A stretch of DNA of 64,000 nt from JAHFUA01 sp963808725. GTDB lineage: Bacteria; Acidobacteriota; Terriglobia; Terriglobales; Acidobacteriaceae. Of the stretch, positions 58,727 through 64,000 are shown piece by piece. The notes below the pieces were generated by a model. The model had not been told where the DNA came from, ran no database searches, and saw only the letters and a list, made by a program, of their open reading frames with translations. Both the position numbers and the translations under genes were made by a program. How positions within the stretch are numbered: the first letter of the stretch is position 1; the number at the start of each line of letters is the position of its first letter. The stretch covers positions 62,001-126,000 of the forward strand of contig CAWEGO010000001.1 of assembly GCA_963808725.1 (NCBI GenBank), in the 5' to 3' direction.

Positions 58727-58790
58727 CGCTTTTGGCTTTTGGCTCTTAGCTTTTGGCCAAAAGCCAACGGCCAAAAGCCAAGAGCCCGCG
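58727..58790. repeat. Short-word mirrored array (TTTTGGC type) after dnaK
   Basis: GCTTTTGGCTTTTGGCTCTT, AGCTTTTGGCCAAAAGCCAA, CGGCCAAAAGCCAAGAGCC. The halves are perfect reverse complements for about 12 bases around GGCC. On the minus strand it lies between dnaK and the small gene. Confidence 0.75.
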
Positions 58791-58809
58791 TCTCTCTGCC
58801 TACTTCGAT

Positions 58810-60746
58810 TTATTTCTTATCCTCAACATCCACGTACTCGGCGTCGATGACGCCGCCATCTTTCTTGGCTTCGCCGTTGCCGGCGCGCGGAGTTGCCCCC
58901 GCCTCTGGACCCGGCTGGGCTCCAGCCTGCGCGCCCGCAGGTTGCGCGGCGCGGTACATGGCCTCGGCCAGCTTGTGCGAGGTGCTGGTCAGCTTTTCCC
59001 GCGCCTGGTCCATGGCCGCCTTATCGCCGCCTTCGAGCGCCTTCTTGGCGTCGGCCAAAGAGTTTTCAACGTCGCCGCGTTCGCTGCCGGAGATCTTGTC
59101 GCCGTGCTCGCGCAGCATCTTCTCGATGCTGTACACCAGGGAGTCGAGCTGGTTGCGCGATTCGATCTCCTCGCGCCGCTTCTTGTCCTCATCCGAGTGC
59201 GCGTCGGCGTCCTTGGCCATGCGCTCGACTTCTTCCTTGGACAGGCCGGACGAAGACGTAATGGTGATCTTCTGGTCCTTGCTCGTGGCCATGTCCTTGG
59301 CGGTGACGTTGAGGATGCCGTTGGCATCGATGTCGAAGGTCACCTCGATCTGCGGCACGCCGCGCGGAGCCGGCGGAATGCCGGTCAGGTGGAACTTGCC
59401 CAGCGTGCGGTTGTCGCGGGCCATGGGCCGCTCGCCCTGCATCACGTGTACCTCGACCGAGGTCTGGCTGTCGGCCGCGGTGGAGAACGTCTCCGTCTTG
59501 CGCGTCGGGATGGTGGTGTTGCGCGGAATCATCTGCGTAGCCACGCCGCCCAACGTCTCGATGGAGAGCGTCAGCGGGGTAACGTCGAGCAGAAGCAGGT
59601 CCTTGACCTCGCCCTTGAGCACGCCGCCCTGGATGGCCGCGCCGACCGCCACCACCTCATCCGGGTTGACGCCCTTGTGCGGTTCCTTGCCGAACAGCTC
59701 GCTTGACCAACGCCTGGATGCGCGGCATGCGGGTCTGCCCGCCGACCAGCACGACCTCGTCGATCTTGCTGGCGTCGATGCCGGCATCTTTCAAGCACTG
59801 CCGGCAGGGGCCGACCGAGCGCTGGATGATGTCTTCCACCATCGACTCCAGCTTGGCCCGGGTCAGCTTCTTGACCAGGTGCTTGGGGCCGCTGGCATCG
59901 GCGGTGATGAAGGGCAGGTTGATCTCGGTCTCCATGGTGGTGGAGAGCTCGATCTTGGCGCGCTCGGCGGCGTCGCGCAGACGCTGCAGCGCCATCTCGT
60001 TGCCCTTGGCGCGCAGGTCGAGTCCTTCGTCCTTCTTGAACTCGTCAATCAGCCAGTCCACGATGCGCTGGTCGATGTTGTCGCCGCCCAGGTGGGTGTC
60101 GCCGTTGGTGGCTTTGACTTCGATCACGCCCTCGCCCACTTCGAGGATGGAGATATCGAAGGTGCCGCCGCCGAAGTCGTATACGGCGATGGTTTCGTCC
60201 TTCTTCTTGTCGAGGCCGTAGGCGAGCGCCGCCGCCGTGGGCTCGTTGATGATGCGCTTGACGTCGAGCCCGGCGATGCGGCCGGCGTCCTTGGTGGCTT
60301 GGCGCTGCGCGTCGTTGAAGTACGCGGGCACGGTGATGACCGCCTCGGTCACCTTCTCGCCCAGGTAATCCTCGGCCGCCTTCTTCAGCTTCTGCAGGAT
60401 CATCGCCGAGATCTCGGGCGGGGTGTATTTCTTGCCCTGCGCCTCGATCGCCACGTGGTCGCCCTCGCGCACCACCTTGTAGGGCACCATCTTCATCTCT
60501 TCCGACACTTCGTCGTAACGGCGCCCCATGAAGCGCTTGATGGAATACACCGTGTTCTCCGGGTTGGTGATGGCCTGGCGCTTGGCCACCTGCCCGACCA
60601 GCCGTTCCCCAGTCTTGGTGAAAGCCAACGACCGACGGCGTGGTGCGGCCGCCTTCCTCGTTGGGGATGACCTTGGGCTCGCCGCCTTCCATCACGGCGA
60701 CCACCGAGTTGGTGGTGCCCAGGTCGATGCCGATAATCTTTGCCAT
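58810..60746 (-). CDS. dnaK: Chaperone DnaK (Hsp70) (two frame breaks)
   Basis: Hsp70. KIIGIDLGTTNSVVAVMEGG is the ATPase start, VITVPAYFNDAQRQATKDAG and IAVYDFGGGTFDISILEVGE the phosphate loops, VVLVGGQTRMPRIQALVK an ATPase-core block, and the C-terminal part carries LLLLDVTPLTLSIETLGGVA and a Gly/Pro-rich tail ending YVDVEDKK. Three frames join if one extra base is removed at about 60627 and another at 59701, giving 644 residues. ATG 60746 follows AAGGGGG. The promoter overlaps a HAIR-like operator. Given the essential role, the breaks are probably sequence errors. Confidence 0.94.
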
Positions 60747-60799
60747 GTGAAACCCCCTTCCACTGATTAGTGCAGTCACTCAGGCATGATGACATTGCT

Positions 60800-60829
60800 A
60801 AAGTAAAACTTGAGTGACTTATTGTCAAG
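60800..60829 (-). promoter_or_regulatory. dnaK promoter with HAIR-like HspR operator
   Basis: On the minus strand TTGACA (60828-60823) and TACTTT (60805-60800) are separated by 17 bases. The plus-strand sequence CTTGAGT-N7-TGTCAAG at 60809-60829 matches the HspR-associated inverted repeat CTTGAGT-N7-ACTCAAG at 12 of 14 positions and covers the -35 box. HspR is encoded at the end of the same operon. Confidence 0.8.
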
Positions 60830-60942
60830 GATATAGATGTACTCTTATATCAGTTGGTTGCAAGGAGATTGGGACGTGTCCGAAACCGGACTGGCGGGTC
60901 TAAATGGTGAGTTTGCGCGGGCTTACGGGCGCCAGATCGCCG

Positions 60943-62064
60943 CTACACCCACCTGAACCACTTCAGCGCCAGCAGAAACGAGACCCCGCCCCAGACGGCC
61001 ATTACCGCCAGCCGCGCTCCCTGCGCGGCCAGCGGCGCGCCTTCCAGAATGGTGGCCCGCAGAGCGTCGTTCAGCGCGGTCAGGGGTAACGCCTTGATGA
61101 ATGGCAACAGCATCGCGGGGAAGCGCTCGTAGGAGAAGAACACACCGGAGAACACCCACATGGGCAGCATGACTACGTTGATCAACCCGCTGACGGTCTC
61201 GATCTTGCGCGCGCGGCTCGCGGTCAGCAGGCCCAGCCCGCCGAAGCTCAGCGCCCCCACCGCCCCGAGCAGAATGATGGTGAGGAACGAGCCCAGCACC
61301 CGCATGTGGAACACCAGCATGCCGAGGCCCAGCAATAGCACCACCTCGACCAGCATCAGCACCAGCCGGCTCGAGCTGAGGGCCAGCAGGAAGTCGCTGC
61401 GCCGCATGGGCGTCGCCAGGTAACGCTTGAGCAGCTTGCGCTGGCGCATGTCCACCAGGGCAAAACCGATTCCCCACATGCCGGAGTTCATCAGGTTCAT
61501 GCCCAGCAGGCCGGGAATCAGGAAGTCGATGTAGCGCGAGCCCGGCTCCATGGCGGTCTCGTTTGAGGTGGCGACAACGTTCTTGCGGCCGGCGGCGGCT
61601 TGCAGCGCGTCGTCCACCTGTGCCTGCGCCAGCACGCTCTCCGCACGGGCGGGATCGTAGCGATAGCGCACGCTGCCGTCCGTCTGCGGGATCAGCACCA
61701 GCGCGTACTTGCCGAGGCGAAAACGGTTGAAGGCGTCCGCCTGTGAAAGCACATCGGCGTGGATGCTGGCGCGCTGCGGCGAGGCCGCGAGCCAGTTGGT
61801 GACGTGCTGCGCGCCGGGGCCAGCAACCACGGCGATGTTGGTGACGCCCGCTGGCTTGTCGCGGAAGGCAATCCCCAATCCCACCGCCAGCAGCAGCGGA
61901 AAGACGAACACCCAGAAAACCACTTCTCGCTCGCGCTGCAATTCCTTCATGCGCGCGGTGAGCAGAGCCCGATAGCCGGCCCAGCGGCCGTTCGTGTGCG
62001 CAGGCTGCGGCAGCGCCGGTGTTGGACTCGTCGCTTTGATCTCGCTCTGTTCTTCGACCTTCAT
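60943..62064 (-). CDS. ABC-2 type exporter permease
   Basis: A 373-residue permease of the ABC-2 superfamily. It has a first helix (FWVFVFPLLLAVGLGIAF), a roughly 130-residue periplasmic loop, then five helices including FLIPGLLGMNLMNSGMWGIG, FLTIILLGAVGALSFGGLGL and MLPMWVFSGVFFSYERFP. It pairs with the ATPase gene upstream of it (62091-63023) on the same strand. Substrate unknown; such pairs export lipids, polysaccharides or drugs. ATG 62064. Confidence 0.88.
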   Translation of the reverse strand: MKVEEQSEIKATSPTPALPQPAHTNGRWAGYRALLTARMKELQREREVVFWVFVFPLLLAVGLGIAFRDKPAGVTNIAVVAGPGAQHVTNWLAASPQRASIHADVLSQADAFNRFRLGKYALVLIPQTDGSVRYRYDPARAESVLAQAQVDDALQAAAGRKNVVATSNETAMEPGSRYIDFLIPGLLGMNLMNSGMWGIGFALVDMRQRKLLKRYLATPMRRSDFLLALSSSRLVLMLVEVVLLLGLGMLVFHMRVLGSFLTIILLGAVGALSFGGLGLLTASRARKIETVSGLINVVMLPMWVFSGVFFSYERFPAMLLPFIKALPLTALNDALRATILEGAPLAAQGARLAVMAVWGGVSFLLALKWFRWV

Positions 62065-62090
62065 GTTTTCCGTCCGACGACCGACGACTC

Positions 62091-63023
62091 CTACTCCTCA
62101 CGCAAATGCCTGCCTGTCAGATGCACGAACACGTCCTCCAGGCTCGCCTGGCGCGTGGTCAGGTGGACTAGCCGCCAGCCGCGCTGTTTGACCGTGTCGA
62201 GCAGTGCAGGGATGGTCTGGTGTGCTTCGCGCACGCTGAGCGACGTGAAGCCGTTCTCTTCATGCACCGAATCCACGCCCGGCAGCGACTTCCACAGCTC
62301 CCGCGCTGTGCCGTCAACGGCCGGTGCCACGGCGAATTCGACCATGTTCTGGCCGCAGTAGCGTTTGATCAGCTCTGCGGGCGTGCCCTCGGCGATGATC
62401 TTTCCTTGATCGATGATGGCGAGCCGGTCGCACAAGCGCTCGGCTTCGTCCATGTAGTGGGTCGTGAGCAGCACGGTGCCGCCACGCTGCTGAAATTGCC
62501 GCACAATATCCCAGAGCTGCCGCCGGCTCTGCGGGTCGAGGCCAGTGGTGGGCTCGTCGAGAAAGAGAATCCTGGGATTGCCCACCAGCGCGGTCGCCAC
62601 CGCCAGCCGCTGGCGCTGTCCGCCCGAGAGCTTGCCGACCCAGGTGTCGGCTTTCTCCGTGAGCGCCATCTCTTCCATCACGGCTTCGAGCGAGGTTGGC
62701 TGCCGGTAAAAACTGGAGAACAATACCAGGGTTTCGCGCACGCTCAGGTTTTCCGAGAGGCGCGTCTCCTGCAGCGAGATGCCCAGCAACTCGCGTAGCT
62801 CGCGCTCATGCTCGCTCCAGTTGCGGCCGAAGATCTCGACTTCGCCGGAAGTGGGCGGAAGCAGCCCTTCCAGGATTTCGATGGTCGTCGTTTTGCCCGC
62901 GCCGTTTGGGCCCAGGAGGCCAAAGCACTCGCCCAGGCGGATCTCGAGGTCGAGACCGCGCACGGCTTCTACCTTGCCATCGTAGGTCTTGAACAGATTG
63001 CGGCAGCGTACCACCACATCCAT
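62091..63023 (-). CDS. ABC transporter ATPase (ABC-2 partner)
   Basis: A 310-residue ATPase: Walker A LLGPNGAGKTTTIEILEGLL, Q-loop LGISLQETRLSENLSVRETL, signature KLSGGQRQRLAVATALVGNP, Walker B ILFLDEPTTGLDPQSRRQLW, H-loop LLTTHYMDEAERLCDRLAII. A C-terminal extension after this follows the DrrA/CcmA pattern of drug or antibiotic exporters. It precedes its permease by 26 bases. Confidence 0.92.
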   Translation of the reverse strand: MDVVVRCRNLFKTYDGKVEAVRGLDLEIRLGECFGLLGPNGAGKTTTIEILEGLLPPTSGEVEIFGRNWSEHERELRELLGISLQETRLSENLSVRETLVLFSSFYRQPTSLEAVMEEMALTEKADTWVGKLSGGQRQRLAVATALVGNPRILFLDEPTTGLDPQSRRQLWDIVRQFQQRGGTVLLTTHYMDEAERLCDRLAIIDQGKIIAEGTPAELIKRYCGQNMVEFAVAPAVDGTARELWKSLPGVDSVHEENGFTSLSVREAHQTIPALLDTVKQRGWRLVHLTTRQASLEDVFVHLTGRHLREE

Positions 63024-63382
63024 GAGGGAATGATAACGTAACGCTGGCGTCTGGCCGGCAAGTCCCGCCAGATCGGCGTGATAGTATGTCGGTCTTCTAA
63101 GAAAGCCGTCTCATGAATTGGTTTCGGAGGGGCGCGGCTTCAGTCGCGCCGGAATAGGCATTTAGGAACGCTGTCATCCCGAGCGAAGCGTGAGGTAGGG
63201 TTGCGACCGAGCGCGAGCGAGGGATCTTGGTTTTCAGGGAAGAAACCAAGATTCCATCGGGGCTGAAGCCCCTCGGAATGACAGAAAGAAATACCCCGAT
63301 GCGGCACGGCTGAAGCCGTGCCCTTCCGAAATCCATTTACCAGATAGCTGACAGCTTCTAAACACAACAGGTTTTCGCACTG
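63024..63382. other. 359-base gene-free region with structured repeat
   Basis: No gene visible. The stretch lies upstream of both the minus-strand ABC genes and the plus-strand nuclease gene and must hold both promoters. It contains the TGTCAT-class element 63172-63283 and small GC-rich inverted repeats (GGCGCGGCTTCAGTCGCGCC, GGGGCTGAAGCCCC, GCACGGCTGAAGCCGTGC). Confidence 0.6.
63172..63283. repeat. TGTCAT-bordered structured repeat (CCGAGCG type)
   Basis: Starts TGTCATCCCGAGCGAAGCGT and ends CCCCTCGGAATGACA; it includes GGTTTTC...GAAACC and the hairpin GGGGCTGAAGCCCC. Outer ends are inverted copies of TGTCATnCCGAG. Confidence 0.7.
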
Positions 63383-64000
63383 ATGAACAACACCTCTGTC
63401 TGCCTGCCATTCCGCGCCGCCATCGCTCTCGTCTTGATTGTTGGGCTCACCCCTATTCCTTCCTCGGGTTGGGGCGGCGAAGGGCACCTGATGATCAACC
63501 AGATTGCCGCCAGCTACATTCCAGCGGACATGCCCAGGTTCTTCCGCCAGGCGGGGACGCGTCTGGGGTATCTGGCCTCGGAACCCGACCGCTGGCGCGA
63601 CAAGCAGGACCCGCAGTTGAAGGCTGCGCAGGAGCCCGAACACTTCATCGATCTGGAGCGCGTCGACTGGATGACAGAATTTCCTCCCGACCGCTGGCAG
63701 TTCGTGCGCGCGCTCTACCACAAGCGCGCCACCGCCGCCAATCCTGACGATCTGCTGCCAGAACGAGTCGGCCTGCTGCCTTACCAAACCATCGAGGTCT
63801 ATCAGCGTCTGCGCAACGCCTTCCGCCAGTATCGCCAGCTCACGAGCAATCACCAGCCCACCGAGGCGGTGGAGCAGGATATCGTCTTCTACGCCGGATG
63901 GCTGGGCCACTACGTCGGCGACACTTCCCAGCCCATGCACACGACTATTCACTATGATGGCTGGGTCGGCCCCAATCCCAAAGGCTACGCCGTACACGTT
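63383..64000 (+). CDS. S1/P1-type nuclease (truncated by window end)
   Basis: The first 206 residues of a zinc-dependent S1/P1 nuclease. A signal peptide (ALVLIVGLTPIPSSG) precedes WGGEGHLMINQIAASYIP, whose Trp and His are family zinc ligands after signal cleavage. A second conserved block is HYVGDTSQPMHTTIHYDGW. Such enzymes degrade single-stranded DNA and RNA outside the cytoplasm; phospholipase C-like relatives are the alternative. ATG 63383; the frame is open to the last base of the window. Confidence 0.88.
   Translation, partial: MNNTSVCLPFRAAIALVLIVGLTPIPSSGWGGEGHLMINQIAASYIPADMPRFFRQAGTRLGYLASEPDRWRDKQDPQLKAAQEPEHFIDLERVDWMTEFPPDRWQFVRALYHKRATAANPDDLLPERVGLLPYQTIEVYQRLRNAFRQYRQLTSNHQPTEAVEQDIVFYAGWLGHYVGDTSQPMHTTIHYDGWVGPNPKGYAVHV

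Noticed and set aside
58739..60670. 643-residue plus-strand open frame opposite dnaK
   Set aside because: Antisense frame of dnaK, Ser/Arg rich and then Gly/Ala/Asp rich, with no family features.
60923..62101. 392-residue minus-strand frame within the ABC-2 permease gene
   Set aside because: Arg/Gly/Ala-rich wrong-frame reading; the frame at 60943-62064 has the expected membrane helices.

Overview
The window is a 64 kb stretch of a GC-rich, Gram-negative-type bacterial chromosome, most likely from the Acidobacteriota (class Terriglobia, Koribacter-like). This is inferred from recognisable gene content and order, with no database search: LPS-export genes followed by rpoN, hpf and rapZ; an rpsP-KH-rimM-trmD-rplS-rnhB block behind ffh; dnaK-dnaJ-hspR; and a divergent, N-terminally extended Hfq. 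Coding density is high. I see no tRNA, rRNA, CRISPR array, integrase or intact insertion sequence.

Layout. 0-10 kb: end of a DinB-fold protein, AlkD-like glycosylase, MFS transporter, YggU and YggS, OPT oligopeptide transporter, ComF, an HNH protein, a secreted protein and YihY. 10-14.3 kb is more accessory: cold-shock protein, a small winged-helix-like protein, a zinc-ribbon/HTH protein resembling a homing endonuclease without a nuclease, QueG, and a HigBA-type toxin-antitoxin pair. 14.3-19.9 kb: two DUF507 genes flanking a GAF-AMIN-amidase fusion, then a two-gene microcompartment satellite (BMC-H shell protein plus CoA-acylating aldehyde dehydrogenase). 20-21.5 kb: a less GC-rich patch with a broken ParA-like ATPase and an unknown partner. 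21.6-30 kb: recJ, PilZ, an lptC/lptA-like fusion, lptB, rpoN, hpf. 30-41.6 kb: an ankyrin protein, a decayed secreted protein, rapZ, an MsbA-like exporter, yicC-gmk-rpoZ-coaBC-udg, priA. 41.8-49.7 kb: M50 protease, HU, dcd, hfq-like, holB, tmk, M61 peptidase, PIG-L deacetylase. 49.7-54.7 kb: the rnhB/rplS/trmD/rimM/KH/rpsP/ffh translation and secretion cluster, all on the minus strand. 55-64 kb: a histone-deacetylase-fold enzyme, the dnaK chaperone operon with its HspR repressor and a HAIR-like operator, an ABC-2 exporter pair and a truncated S1/P1 nuclease.

Two window-wide features stand out. First, intergenic DNA is packed with structured repeats. One class (about 110-180 bp) has TGTCAT...ATGACA ends, and two copies fold on paper as near-perfect cloverleaves. 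The other class consists of arrays of short, locus-specific words followed by their own reverse complement, which usually begin on the stop codon of a gene. Second, several universally conserved genes (recJ, rplS, ffh, dnaK) are interrupted by single-base insertions whose removal restores family-typical lengths. This looks like consensus error rather than gene loss, and it should temper any claim of pseudogenes or programmed frameshifting here.
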